Source: Ruminococcus sp. (GTDB lineage: Bacteria > Bacillota > Clostridia > Oscillospirales > Acutalibacteraceae). Taken from it: a stretch of DNA of 64,000 nt. The stretch spans positions 17,742-81,741 of the forward strand of contig JAFRDE010000012.1 in the NCBI GenBank assembly GCA_017403985.1, given 5' to 3'. The notes beneath the pieces were generated by a model, which was given only the letters and a program-made list of their open reading frames with translations, did no database searches and had not been told where the DNA came from. Positions 50,871 to 59,896 of this stretch are shown piece by piece. Every line of letters begins with the position of its first letter. Within the stretch, counting starts at the first letter, position 1. The position numbers and the translations under genes were made by a program.

Positions 50871-53862
50871 TTCGTTTCACCGCCAATACATGAGAATAAA
50901 CCGCGTCGGGCAGTAGCTCCCACAGCAAATCGCGCTTTCCGAGCGCCACCACATACGGCACCGCCTTTTTCGGTTTTGTGATTTTATCCATTAACCCTCG
51001 GCACGCAACGGCAACCGCTTGCCTATAGCTTTGCGCGTGAGATTTATTCAAATATGCCTGCATCATTTCTGTAAACTCCTTCGAGTCGTTTGACCGGAGG
51101 AGTTTTTTTCGTTCTGTTGCATTGTTTTCGTCATCAATGTCACAGATCAGGTCACCGAGCACACGGTAACCTCCAAAGCGGAAATCTGCAAGTAAATCGA
51201 AATATTCCTCGTATTCGGAAAGATAATCCGTCAGGAAATCGCGCCGCGTATCCTTGTCCATCAAATGCCATGACTGATTTGTCAGTTCACCACGGATTGA
51301 CGACATTCTCTCAGGTGATAGCTTTGAAAACTCAGCGTAGAGAGCGTCGCTATCGATCAAATCTTCCTGCCCGCGTGAATACAAAATACGGTCGATATCA
51401 TTCTGCCTTGATTTATTCTTGATCGGTGCGCGGCAGGCGCGGATTCGGGATAAAACCGCCTCGTATTGCTGTAACAAAAACCCAACAAAAAATAAAATAT
51501 CCGCGTCTAAGCTATCCTTCCAATCAGGCTTGACGGCAAATGTGAACAGCTCGCTGTCCTTTGCAGGCTTTGGATTCAGACGTTTTGTATGTTCCTTTAA
51601 TTGCTTCGCAAGATAAGGCAACCGCTCTACGTTTGAGGTCACCTTGCTCCAATCGGTAGATTCAAAAAAGTTCTTGATTTTCTTTTGCGGCGAATCCTCG
51701 TACCAAGCGTGATTCCGGTCAAGCTCCAACAGGGATTTGTATTTAAGAAACAGATTGTGCGCTCTGCGCTCCTTAACAAGATATTCCGTCAAATCAGGCT
51801 TCACACCGCTTTTCGCCGAATCAATCTCCAAGCCTGTCAGAATCGACAGCACCTCCGTTTGCTGACGGCAGCGCTCGCGCTCCTCTGCGTCGGAGTTTTC
51901 ATCGTAGGCAATAATGCTCCTGTCAAACGCCGCGTTGCAGATTTGTCCGACGCGCGAGGAAAAAGTATCTCTCACGGTCACAAAACGTTCATACCAGTCG
52001 TTGGCATTTCGGGTGACAGGTTCTTCCGAAGGAATATACAGGAGCGGAAGATTGCTGCGGTCATTCAGGTCGTCATATTCATAATTTCGCTTGACGCATT
52101 CGTTAAGAAGGTTATCGGCAATCGTTTTTATCATATCGCCGTCGAAATCCGCGCCGCCCAAACGCTGTGCCGCAAGGCTCTCTGGGTCAATCATCACCAC
52201 ATCCGTTAGTTTTGAAAGATAATGATTTCTCATATTGGTTGACTTGCCGTATAGTTTTAGCTGAATCTCCTCGTTGCGCGCGATATGCGGATTGCGCAGA
52301 AGCGTGCAAACCGCGTCGGCATCATAGGACGCTCCCGGTGAGTAAAAGCTGTTTTTGTTAAATCTCTCGGTCATTGCAACCGACCAAAATGTTCTTTCCT
52401 TACGGTTGCGTTTTGCTCCGTTGTCAATCAAAAAAATCAGCAGGTCGAGAATATCATCGGAGAGAAAACGGTTGTCGCCTTTTACGAGCAGCCTTCCCAG
52501 ACTGTATTGCCGAATCAGCTTGTCGGCATTGTCGTTGAGCTCTTTTACGCAGGCTTTTTCATTGACGAATAAAGGATTCTTTTTCATACATTTGCCAAGA
52601 GCAATATTTTTATCAATAAAATACTGCCTGCGGAAATCTTCATTTTGACAGAAATCAAAATACCGCTGCTCGGTTGTTTTGGTAATCCATTCTCTTTTGT
52701 CATCAGAAGGACTGCTCTTCCAACCGTCGGGCAAATCGGCAGGACGGAATTCTTCCGCAGTCATAGACAACGTATTCAAAAACTGATAGTTGAGCTCCGT
52801 GTGATTGTCGGGCTTTACCTTGCTGACGTTCGTGATGTAGAGCGCGTGATTGTATTTCTCGAATACGCGCAGATAATCGTTCCAATCCATCCCGTTTTCT
52901 GTCAGCCAGCCATAGCCCTTGAACATACTTTGCGTAAGAATAATATCAACGTCATCAACCGGATGACGGACGCCCCAAATATCGGTAATATACTTTGAGC
53001 CTGCACTGAAAAAGAAATCATGAAAATGAACTTCGTGCAGCATACCCTTGACAAACGGCATACGGATTTGAAAGGAATGATGAATATGTTTGCCGCAAAA
53101 TATTTTATCAATGATTCCGGCAAGCTCCTTTGAAATCAAGCCCTCGCCGTCATGGCGTAGGACGGTAATATCCCTCACATCTACTTTTCGGGAATACTTT
53201 TTGACAGCCTCATTAGCGCCGTCTCCCTCTACCGTAATGACTTTTGTTCGAGCGCGGTAGGTTTCGTTTTTTACGACAATCACGCGGTGAGGTTTTGCTA
53301 AATTGATTCCGTCGATCCGAACACCGCCCGAGAGCATCAATCCATTGTAAGCGTAGAGCTTAGAGAGCTGACAGTTGCCCACTTCCATATCAAGCATGAT
53401 CCGTCTGCGCACTTCATCATGAACATCAGCGCGGATAAACGACAGCTTCGCCTGACGGCTCATACTGCCCGAACGCTCAAAGGCGAGGTAACGGTGAGCG
53501 CCGTTTCCAAAGTCCAATGTTATTCCTTCAGGACGGAACATTGATTCCGCCTTTTTCTGCCGTTCCAACATCTTCGGAGAACTGCCTCTGTCAAATATTC
53601 CGTTGAAGTCAACATAGAATATGACATCCTGCAAATCTGCCAAAGCCATCTCGTTTTTCGGCGGTTCAATATTTTGCCTTTTCAGAACGCACATCGTCTG
53701 ATAAAACAACGCGTTATCATCCTGTTCGTCGGCAGCATCACGCATAATACATTTCCGTGTATCAATCATACTGAGTCGAAATGAATACTGTTCGTTTTCC
53801 AACCGCGCATAGCTGATGATAGCACGGGCAGAAAGCGTGTGAATCATATATCTGACATTCAT
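50860..53862 (-). CDS. Single-subunit RNA polymerase-like protein (RdRP/YonO-type double-psi barrel)
   Basis: 1000 residues. GGADFDGD places the catalytic aspartates at D572, D574 and D576, the DxDGD signature shared by multisubunit RNAP beta-prime, eukaryotic-type RdRPs and phage YonO. RNPHIARNEE about 50 residues upstream and DVVMIDPESLAAQ just before it match the RdRP/YonO order (RNP ... DVVV ... GxDxDGD). Other domains are not recognised. It could be a primer-making polymerase for element replication, a transcription enzyme, or an RdRP. It is divergent from the DUF927 gene, and the two may act together in replication. Confidence 0.75.
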   Translation of the reverse strand: MNVRYMIHTLSARAIISYARLENEQYSFRLSMIDTRKCIMRDAADEQDDNALFYQTMCVLKRQNIEPPKNEMALADLQDVIFYVDFNGIFDRGSSPKMLERQKKAESMFRPEGITLDFGNGAHRYLAFERSGSMSRQAKLSFIRADVHDEVRRRIMLDMEVGNCQLSKLYAYNGLMLSGGVRIDGINLAKPHRVIVVKNETYRARTKVITVEGDGANEAVKKYSRKVDVRDITVLRHDGEGLISKELAGIIDKIFCGKHIHHSFQIRMPFVKGMLHEVHFHDFFFSAGSKYITDIWGVRHPVDDVDIILTQSMFKGYGWLTENGMDWNDYLRVFEKYNHALYITNVSKVKPDNHTELNYQFLNTLSMTAEEFRPADLPDGWKSSPSDDKREWITKTTEQRYFDFCQNEDFRRQYFIDKNIALGKCMKKNPLFVNEKACVKELNDNADKLIRQYSLGRLLVKGDNRFLSDDILDLLIFLIDNGAKRNRKERTFWSVAMTERFNKNSFYSPGASYDADAVCTLLRNPHIARNEEIQLKLYGKSTNMRNHYLSKLTDVVMIDPESLAAQRLGGADFDGDMIKTIADNLLNECVKRNYEYDDLNDRSNLPLLYIPSEEPVTRNANDWYERFVTVRDTFSSRVGQICNAAFDRSIIAYDENSDAEERERCRQQTEVLSILTGLEIDSAKSGVKPDLTEYLVKERRAHNLFLKYKSLLELDRNHAWYEDSPQKKIKNFFESTDWSKVTSNVERLPYLAKQLKEHTKRLNPKPAKDSELFTFAVKPDWKDSLDADILFFVGFLLQQYEAVLSRIRACRAPIKNKSRQNDIDRILYSRGQEDLIDSDALYAEFSKLSPERMSSIRGELTNQSWHLMDKDTRRDFLTDYLSEYEEYFDLLADFRFGGYRVLGDLICDIDDENNATERKKLLRSNDSKEFTEMMQAYLNKSHAQSYRQAVAVACRGLMDKITKPKKAVPYVVALGKRDLLWELLPDAVYSHVLAVKRNAE

Positions 53863-53931
53863 TTTCTATCACCTGACAGTGATTCTATCACAATTCTTCC
53901 TGAAAATCAATAGAATAACAAATATGAATAC

Positions 53932-53958
53932 TACTCCCACTTTTAACAAGGCGGGAGT
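53932..53958 (+). promoter_or_regulatory. Terminator-like hairpin in the leader of the DUF927 gene
   Basis: ACTCCCACTT-TTAAC-AAGGCGGGAGT followed by TTTG, upstream of the ribosome binding site; possible attenuator. No confident promoter was identified. Confidence 0.5.
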
Positions 53959-53995
53959 TTTGTATTCGCAAAAATATTTTAAGGAGGAATTACAG

Positions 53996-55762
53996 ATGAG
54001 TAATTCAAGCACAAGCCTTGTACAGTATCCGTTGCCGTACAAGGCTGTCGACGGCTGTCTCTTTGTTGAGAAAGCCAACAAAAACGGAACAACCACAAAG
54101 AAGCTCTGCAACTTTCTTCCGTATCTCAAGTACGATATCAATGTGGACGACGGTGTGGAGCTGACGAGAACATTTCGTATAGCGGGTGTTCACGAAAGCG
54201 GACGATTGCTGCCAGAGATCGAGGTCACCGTAAAGGAGTTCGGCAAAATGGATTGGGTGCTCGAACGCTGGGGAGCCGAATGCGTTATTGAGCCCGGGAA
54301 CAGCAACAGAGAGAACATCTGCTGTGCCATTCTGAAAACAGTGGGAAACGCTGAAAAAAAGAACGTGTACCGAACAACAGGCTGGCAACTGATTGACGGC
54401 AAGTGGGAATATCTCTTGCCGAATGACGGAAAACACGACGTCAGGCTGTTCGGAAAGCTCAGACATTATGAGATGGCAACCCATTGGTCGGATTCGGATT
54501 TGAAAACGGTGTGGTCGATGATGAAGGACAGGCTGATCGCGACGAAGGCAATCATCTGGACGCTGATAGCTTTCGTTTTCCTGACGCCGCTAAACGAGTT
54601 TTTCCGTCAGGTATTCTACGAGCCGAAATTTGTTCTGTGTCTGATTGGCAAAACAGGCTCACGCAAAAGTACGCTGGCGGCGTTGTTCCTATCGTTCTTC
54701 GGAAGGTTCAGCGGTACGGATTTGCCGTTGTCATTCAGTGATACGTTAAACAGCATTCTCACCAACATCAATACGCTCAAGGATGTGCTGACCTGCATCG
54801 ACGACTTCCACCCCGGTACCCGGGCAGCCGAGAAAAGGGATACCAACATCGCCCAAGGTATCGACCGCGCCTTTGGTGACCGCATCGGTAAAGGTCGGTT
54901 GACTTCCGATTGTACACCGATGGAAGCCCGACCTCCGCAGGGCAACGCTATCGTGACAGGCGAGACTGTTCCCGACGTCGGCGAGAGCGGCACCGCCAGA
55001 ACCTTCACGCTGGAGATAAAGCGCGGAGATGTAGATTTGAAAAATCTCAGCTACTTTCAGAGTGAAGCGAAAAACGGAACGCTGATGAGTTGTCTGCTTT
55101 CATATACGGAGTGGATCAAGGGCATCTACCTGCACAATGAATCCGCACAGGGAATTTTGCTCGAGGATTTGCGTGAGAGCTTTGAAGCCTACCGCGACGA
55201 ATTCATCAAAACAGACAGTCGCAGTCACGGCAGAGTATCTGAGATAGTTGCATGGTTGACGATCGGTATGAAATACTTTCTGGAGTTTCTGTATATCCGC
55301 AGCATCATTGAAGAGACGGAAAAGGAATCTGTCCTGTGGGAGTATCGCGAAATTCTATTTGACTTAGCGAAAGGTCAAAGCGACAGCATCGAGCAGGATA
55401 ATCCTGTGGTAACGTTCATTCAGAAGCTTTACTCACTTCTCGGAAGCGGACAGGCGGTTGTGTTGGACAGAACGAAACCGATCGAGTATATGCCGGTAAA
55501 CTTTATCGGATATGAAGATGAAAAGTATTACTGTCTGAACGCGGACATGGCTCACAGGGCGGTCGTGCAGCTGTGCAGGGAACAGGGAGAATCCTTTACT
55601 CTCAACAAGAAATCTTTGATCAAAGCACTGGCTGAGGAAGGCTTGCTGGATTCGGATAAAGGCAAAAATGTTAAGTCCGTCAACGTATATGGAAAGGGAA
55701 GTATAAAGCTGCTCTGCATCGACAAGGAGAAAGCCGACCAAATCATAGCCTTGTCCGAATAA
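53996..55762 (+). CDS. DUF927-type P-loop ATPase (element replication helicase-like)
   Basis: 588 residues from ATG 53994-53998 region (start 53996, MSNSSTSLVQ), eight bases after AAGGAGG; an upstream extension through the leader hairpin is rejected. Walker A GKTGSRKST at 218-226 followed by a Walker B-like LTCIDDFHPG. Proteins with this DUF927 core accompany primases in mobile elements and probably unwind DNA. It opens the plus-strand module that includes mobilization genes. Confidence 0.8.
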   Translation: MSNSSTSLVQYPLPYKAVDGCLFVEKANKNGTTTKKLCNFLPYLKYDINVDDGVELTRTFRIAGVHESGRLLPEIEVTVKEFGKMDWVLERWGAECVIEPGNSNRENICCAILKTVGNAEKKNVYRTTGWQLIDGKWEYLLPNDGKHDVRLFGKLRHYEMATHWSDSDLKTVWSMMKDRLIATKAIIWTLIAFVFLTPLNEFFRQVFYEPKFVLCLIGKTGSRKSTLAALFLSFFGRFSGTDLPLSFSDTLNSILTNINTLKDVLTCIDDFHPGTRAAEKRDTNIAQGIDRAFGDRIGKGRLTSDCTPMEARPPQGNAIVTGETVPDVGESGTARTFTLEIKRGDVDLKNLSYFQSEAKNGTLMSCLLSYTEWIKGIYLHNESAQGILLEDLRESFEAYRDEFIKTDSRSHGRVSEIVAWLTIGMKYFLEFLYIRSIIEETEKESVLWEYREILFDLAKGQSDSIEQDNPVVTFIQKLYSLLGSGQAVVLDRTKPIEYMPVNFIGYEDEKYYCLNADMAHRAVVQLCREQGESFTLNKKSLIKALAEEGLLDSDKGKNVKSVNVYGKGSIKLLCIDKEKADQIIALSE

Positions 55763-56132
55763 GGGGTGATACGGGGAATAACGGTTCGAAAACGGCATGG
55801 ACACTGGATTTATTCCTTTCTCTGTTGGGGTGAGCTTCGGGTGAGAAAATCCCCTTAGCTTCCCCGAGCGGATTTCTCAAAAGTCTCATGGAATCTGGTT
55901 TTTCTTCAATTCTCCCCCTAATCCCCCCGAAAAAACCAGTACCCCTATTCTACAAAAACCGCATATCAAATTCAAGCGGATTTTGTCGAAGCGAGGGAAA
56001 GTTTTTAAGCCTACTTTTCCTCTTTATTGCCAGTTTCGCCTTCGTATTACGACCGCCGGTTTCCGGCGGCCGCGAAGGCAGATGCGGGCAAGGCCCGCAC
56101 CCCTTTAAAAAACTATTTGGAGGTATATTTTT
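55763..56132. other. Candidate oriT / mobilization region
   Basis: 370 bp without a gene between the DUF927 and MobC genes, the usual place for oriT. It contains GGTGAGCTTCGGGTGAGAAAATCC repeats in short form, a CTTCCCCGAGCGG segment, and CCGCCGG-TTT-CCGGCGG (56049-56066). The nick site cannot be set by eye. Confidence 0.5.
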
Positions 56133-56450
56133 ATGAAAAAACAAGCGAAAACAAAAATTCTCTCCTGCCGTGTCACGCCCGAGCAGAGAGAAATGATTGA
56201 AGAAAAGGCGTATTCTTCCTACCGAACGCCGAGCATGTATCTGCGTGACTGCGCGCTTGACAAGAAGATCGTTGTCATAAACGGCATCGACGAGCTCACG
56301 GTTGAGCTGAGAAGAATCGGCAACAATCTCAACCAACTAACGCGCGCGGTCAACTCCGGTTACGCTTACGAGGTTGATTTGCGCGAGACGAGAGAGGAGG
56401 TAGCACGGATATGGCAATCGTTAAATTCGCTCCTGCAGGAAGTCCGCTGA
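56133..56450 (+). CDS. mobC: MobC-family relaxosome accessory protein
   Basis: 105 residues; GGAGG nine bases upstream. N-terminal ribbon-helix-helix-like part (ILSCRVTPEQREMIEEKA) and the family signature RRIGNNLNQLTRAVNSG. MobC opens DNA at oriT for the relaxase. Its end overlaps the relaxase start by 40 bases. Confidence 0.9.
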   Translation: MKKQAKTKILSCRVTPEQREMIEEKAYSSYRTPSMYLRDCALDKKIVVINGIDELTVELRRIGNNLNQLTRAVNSGYAYEVDLRETREEVARIWQSLNSLLQEVR

Positions 56451-57391
56451 ACAATATTTTTGATTATGTCATGCGCGACGAAGCGACAGAGGACAAGCTC
56501 ATCAGCGGTGTGAACTGTTCTCCCGAGAGCGCTCTCGATGAATTCCGGTTCGTCAAGAAGCGTTTTCACAAGGAGGACGGCAGGAGTTACTACCACATCG
56601 TTCAGTCATTCTCGCCCGACGACGACCTCACTCCCGAGACGGCTCACGAGATCGGCTTGAAATTTGCGGAGTACTTTCCGGGCTTTCAGATCGTTGTCGC
56701 CACGCACGTTAACACCAATGCCATCCACAACCACCTGATCATGAACAGCGTCAACTACGAGAACGGCAAGATGTTTCACCAGAGCCGCAACGAAATGCTG
56801 CAGGCAAAGGAGTACTCTAATCAGCTCTGCCGTGAATATGGTCTAAGCGTTACCGAGGTCAAAACGAAGAATCCGCGGCACGCAAAATGGAAACGTGACC
56901 TGCTTCAAGTCGCGGAATATGCTCTCGGACACTCCTCGACGAAAGAAGAATTCATCGATTATATGCGTTATCACGGCTACGATGTGCAGTGGGAGGACAA
57001 GTATAAATATATCACTTTCACCTCGCCGGAGGGCTGGAAGGTGCGAGACAACAAGCTCTTTGACGAGCGGTTCCTCAAGGATAACCTCGAAATATATTTT
57101 GCCTTGGGCGGCTGCGACAGCGCGATAATCGACCCGTACTTCGACTACGTTACACCGAATCACCCTGACTGCTATACCATGACGTACAGCGACGGTCTGA
57201 TCAATCTCCTTGGTGATTTGCTCTCAACCGTGCCCGATGATTACTATTATCAGCCGCAGTATATCGATGAAATGAGTACGGCAGAAAAAGAAAGAATCGA
57301 AAAAATCCTCGGAAGAAGGATCTGCAACGAGGCGTTTTACACCTACTGTACCCGTGAGGACTACGAGCGCGAGCAGGGAATTTCTATGTAA
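56411..57391 (+). CDS. mobA: MobA/VirD2-family relaxase
   Basis: 326 residues. The relaxase domain has a candidate catalytic tyrosine at Y19 (IFDYVMR) and the histidine triad H99, H106, H108 in THVNTNAIHNHLIMN. It nicks oriT and pilots the strand into a recipient. Shorter than many relaxases (no primase part). Transfer would need conjugation genes from a helper. Confidence 0.92.
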   Translation: MAIVKFAPAGSPLNNIFDYVMRDEATEDKLISGVNCSPESALDEFRFVKKRFHKEDGRSYYHIVQSFSPDDDLTPETAHEIGLKFAEYFPGFQIVVATHVNTNAIHNHLIMNSVNYENGKMFHQSRNEMLQAKEYSNQLCREYGLSVTEVKTKNPRHAKWKRDLLQVAEYALGHSSTKEEFIDYMRYHGYDVQWEDKYKYITFTSPEGWKVRDNKLFDERFLKDNLEIYFALGGCDSAIIDPYFDYVTPNHPDCYTMTYSDGLINLLGDLLSTVPDDYYYQPQYIDEMSTAEKERIEKILGRRICNEAFYTYCTREDYEREQGISM

Positions 57392-57514
57392 AAAATCTAT
57401 CAAATGAAAGGATTGATGACAAATATGAATCGGTTTGATTTCAGAATCTACTACCATATTATCAGAATTATAAAAACAATTCGCCGACTTTACTACGGCG
57501 GGGAAAGGAGTTAT

Positions 57515-57676
57515 ATGGCGAGAAACGCTGATCCGATTATTATTTCCACGGTTGAATTCGACTACATCGGAACCGATGAGCAGTTCAACACGTTCTTGAA
57601 ATCCGTAGTCAAAGACTACATTTCCGAAAACAATTTACTGCCGGACGAGGATTTTTGTTTGGAAAAATCTGCGTAA
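57515..57676 (+). CDS. Small hypothetical element protein
   Basis: 53 residues from ATG 57515 (MARNADPIII) with AAAGGAG just upstream. The frame stays open to 57404, so a 90-residue form is possible. IISTVEFDYIGTDEQFNTFL has no recognised family. It lies between the relaxase and the recombinase. Confidence 0.6.
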   Translation: MARNADPIIISTVEFDYIGTDEQFNTFLKSVVKDYISENNLLPDEDFCLEKSA

Positions 57677-57771
57677 TTTGTCTGGATATTCAATAAAAAC
57701 TGTGATATGTTGTGGTTGCACAGAGGTAGCGCGACCACAACATTCACGCGAGAAACGAAAGGAGAATACAC

Positions 57772-59379
57772 ATGAGAGTATGGTTATACTACCGTTTGTC
57801 ACGCGACGATGACGCTGAGCAGAACTCGCTGACAAACCAAAGAAATATTTTAGTAGAGTACGCAAAAGCACGCAATCATCAAATCGTCGGAGAATCCTTT
57901 GATGATAACGTCAGCGGAATGACCTTCGAGCGCGAAGGCATTGAGAAAATCTATGAGCAGTTCGATAAGAAATCTATCGACGCGGTAGTCGTCAAAGACC
58001 TGTCGCGGCTCGGCAGACACCGAACACAGACGATGGTTTTCATCGACGAGCTGCGCCGTCATAATATCCGCGTGCTGTCGGTTACGGAAAACATCGACTC
58101 ATTCAACGAAGCGGACGATTTGACGATCGGCTTCAAGGGAATCATCAATGATATGTACTGCAAGGATACCTCGCGCAGAATCGCTGCCGGCTATCTTCAA
58201 AAGCAGCGTGAGGGAATCGTCTTGTCCGTTCCGCTCGGTTATTTCAAGGACAAAAACACCGACGAGGTCGTCATTATTGAGGAAGAAGCAGAGATCGTCA
58301 GAAGGATTTACGACCTCTACCTGCAAGGCTACGGTCTGAAAAGTATTGCAGATAAGCTCAATTCAGAGGGAGTCAAATCACCGCTTTACTACCAAACAAC
58401 GAAACTGAAAAAGAAACCAATGCGCACTGCGCCGAAAATCACCAAGCGGTTTCTGTGGAACGGTACGACGGTCAAACGAGTCTTAACCAACGAGTTTTAC
58501 AAAGGAACGCTCGTCTGTCACAAAACACACACTAATAAAATATATCATACCCGCGAAGTGCTTCCTGTTGAGGAAAACTTTGTGCATGAGGATTTTGTAC
58601 CTGCTATCATTTCAAAAGAGAAATGGGAGCAGGTACAAACTATTTTTGAGCAGAAAAAGAAGAATGTCAGAGCGAGCTCAGGCAAACCCTGTCACCGTTA
58701 TACCGGACTGCTTCGCTGCGAGGAATGCGGCTGTAACTTTGTATGTAAAATCAGACGTTGGGCTGGATTGCCTGACCGTTACGAGTACAACTGCACCAGT
58801 TATCACCGCTACGGCAAGAATTATTGCACGCCTCACAGGATAAATGAATCTATGCTCGACGAACTGATTTACAAGGAATTGTTATCCATAAAGGATAGGG
58901 CAATTGCAAATTATCAGTCCATTGAAACCGACGTCAAGCGGTGGATGAAATCGAAAAGCAATGTCAGCAACAAGCTTGATGAACTGGACAGGACGCTCCG
59001 TCAGCGCATGACTGACCAAGAAGGAATCCTGCTCGAACGCATCCGCGACAAAGAACATACTGAGATTTACACGCGTATGTTGAAGCTCTGTGAGGATGAT
59101 ATCAAGCGGTTGAAAAAGGAAATCGCCGCCATAACCGACTACAGCGCGACCATCAAAAAGCGCAAGGCAGAGTTGAAAGAGAGCGTCGATCTAATTGAGC
59201 AAATCATTCAGGAAGGTGCTATCAGCGACGCCAACCTCCGATTGCTGGTAGACAGTATCGTTATCTCAGAAAAAGATAAAAAGCTCCACATCAAAATCAA
59301 CCTCAACGCCAAATTTGATTGTCATAAAGATTGCTATGATACGGAGGGAAATTTGACGGAGAGAATGTTTATTGCATAA
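57772..59379 (+). CDS. Large serine recombinase, probable integrase of the element
   Basis: 535 residues. Resolvase catalytic domain with the nucleophile S10 (YYRLSRDDD) and VKDLSRLGRH; recombinase domain; zinc-ribbon cysteines CEECGCNFVC and later C residues (~322-365); coiled-coil segment (~400-490). AAAGGAG precedes the ATG. It lies close to the right end, like TnpX/TndX-type integrases. Insertion in a tRNA anticodon loop by this class is unusual. It should excise the element through the TTCCACCGAGGT-flanked ends. Confidence 0.93.
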   Translation: MRVWLYYRLSRDDDAEQNSLTNQRNILVEYAKARNHQIVGESFDDNVSGMTFEREGIEKIYEQFDKKSIDAVVVKDLSRLGRHRTQTMVFIDELRRHNIRVLSVTENIDSFNEADDLTIGFKGIINDMYCKDTSRRIAAGYLQKQREGIVLSVPLGYFKDKNTDEVVIIEEEAEIVRRIYDLYLQGYGLKSIADKLNSEGVKSPLYYQTTKLKKKPMRTAPKITKRFLWNGTTVKRVLTNEFYKGTLVCHKTHTNKIYHTREVLPVEENFVHEDFVPAIISKEKWEQVQTIFEQKKKNVRASSGKPCHRYTGLLRCEECGCNFVCKIRRWAGLPDRYEYNCTSYHRYGKNYCTPHRINESMLDELIYKELLSIKDRAIANYQSIETDVKRWMKSKSNVSNKLDELDRTLRQRMTDQEGILLERIRDKEHTEIYTRMLKLCEDDIKRLKKEIAAITDYSATIKKRKAELKESVDLIEQIIQEGAISDANLRLLVDSIVISEKDKKLHIKINLNAKFDCHKDCYDTEGNLTERMFIA

Positions 59380-59518
59380 ATACAGCTTGGCAGACGCGAA
59401 ACAATGCAACCATTTTTATTGTAAGATATACACAAATACCTCAAATGGTATTTGTTGAACACTTACCAAACTTCGTAACATGCAGATAACGAGTCTGCCA
59501 AGATTTTTAGCAATGAAA

Positions 59519-59556
59519 AAAGCCCAAAAAGCCAGTGTTTATCAGCTTTTTGGGCT
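59519..59556 (-). terminator. Terminator of the element tRNA-Leu
   Basis: AAGCCCAAAAAGC and GCTTTTTGGGCTT around TGATAAACACTG, followed by TTTTTTCA on the minus strand, right after the tRNA 3' end. Confidence 0.85.
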
Positions 59557-59641
59557 TGGTGCGGGTAACAGGACTTGAACCTGCACGGAGTATTCCGCAA
59601 GAACCTAAATCTTGTGCGTCTGCCAGTTCCGCCATACCCGC
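59557..59641 (-). tRNA. Element-borne tRNA-Leu(UAG)
   Basis: Class II tRNA with acceptor GCGGGTA/TACCCGC, anticodon stem CAAGA/TCTTG around TTTAGGT (UAG), a long variable arm, T arm CAGGTTCAAGTCCTG and encoded CCA. Same anticodon as the split gene but a different body. It lies inside the element, 68 bases downstream of the stranded tRNA-Leu 5' half, so the chromosomal promoter at 59858 can transcribe it. This makes it a likely replacement for the disrupted tRNA. Confidence 0.95.
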
Positions 59642-59690
59642 ATTTCTAAAAATCAGGTCGTGAAACCCGAAGTTATTACATATTCAATTT

Positions 59691-59702
59691 TTCCACCGAG
59701 GT
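59691..59702 (+). repeat. Right-end inverted repeat of the element
   Basis: TTCCACCGAGGT on the plus strand, six bases inside the TTAGGT core copy. Matches the left end. Confidence 0.85.
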
Positions 59703-59708
59703 ATCGTC

Positions 59709-59747
59709 ACCTAAATCCGGCGCGTCTGCCAATTCCGCCACGGGCGC
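59709..59747 (-). pseudogene. tRNA-Leu(UAG) 5' half, split by the mobile element
   Basis: Acceptor 5' strand GCGCCCG, D arm GGCGGAATTGGCAGACGC, anticodon stem CCGGA and loop TTTAGGT; the sequence then leaves the tRNA. The 3' half is 26.3 kb away at 33331-33380. Confidence 0.93.
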
Positions 59748-59754
59748 TTATCAA

Positions 59755-59847
59755 ATTGAAAGTTGAAAATGAAAAATTCACTAAGGTTTAATCGGAGCGA
59801 AGCGACCCTGAATTTTCAACTTTCCATTTTCAATTATCCATTTTTAC
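59755..59847. repeat. Inverted-arm repeat (family C, TTGAAA type) in the tRNA-Leu leader
   Basis: Arm AATTGAAAGTTGAAAATG and its inverse CATTTTCAATT with CAACTTTCC around a GGAGCGAAGCGACC core. It lies between the tRNA-Leu promoter and the tRNA 5' half, so it is transcribed with the tRNA. Confidence 0.7.
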
Positions 59848-59857
59848 GTCGATTTGT

Positions 59858-59886
59858 ATTATACCCATATCGGCTGAGATTGTCAA
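59858..59886 (-). promoter_or_regulatory. Consensus promoter of the chromosomal tRNA-Leu
   Basis: TTGACA (59881-59886), 17-bp spacer, TATAAT (59858-59863), minus strand. After integration it would drive the element tRNA-Leu at 59641. Confidence 0.92.
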
Positions 59887-59896
59887 TAAAGAACTG

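Larger units (their letters stand above)
33381..59714. mobile_element. 26.3-kb integrative mobilizable element inserted in the tRNA-Leu anticodon loop
   Basis: Boundaries are set by the two tRNA halves sharing TTAGGT (33375-33380 and 59709-59714). Just inside each end is the inverted repeat TTCCACCGAGGT (33391-33402 and 59691-59702), with further matches inward of the core (CGT, ACC). The element encodes a large serine recombinase and MobC/MobA relaxase but no conjugation channel genes that I can see, hence mobilizable. Many genes inside look lower in GC than the flanks. Cargo is described entry by entry. Confidence 0.92.
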
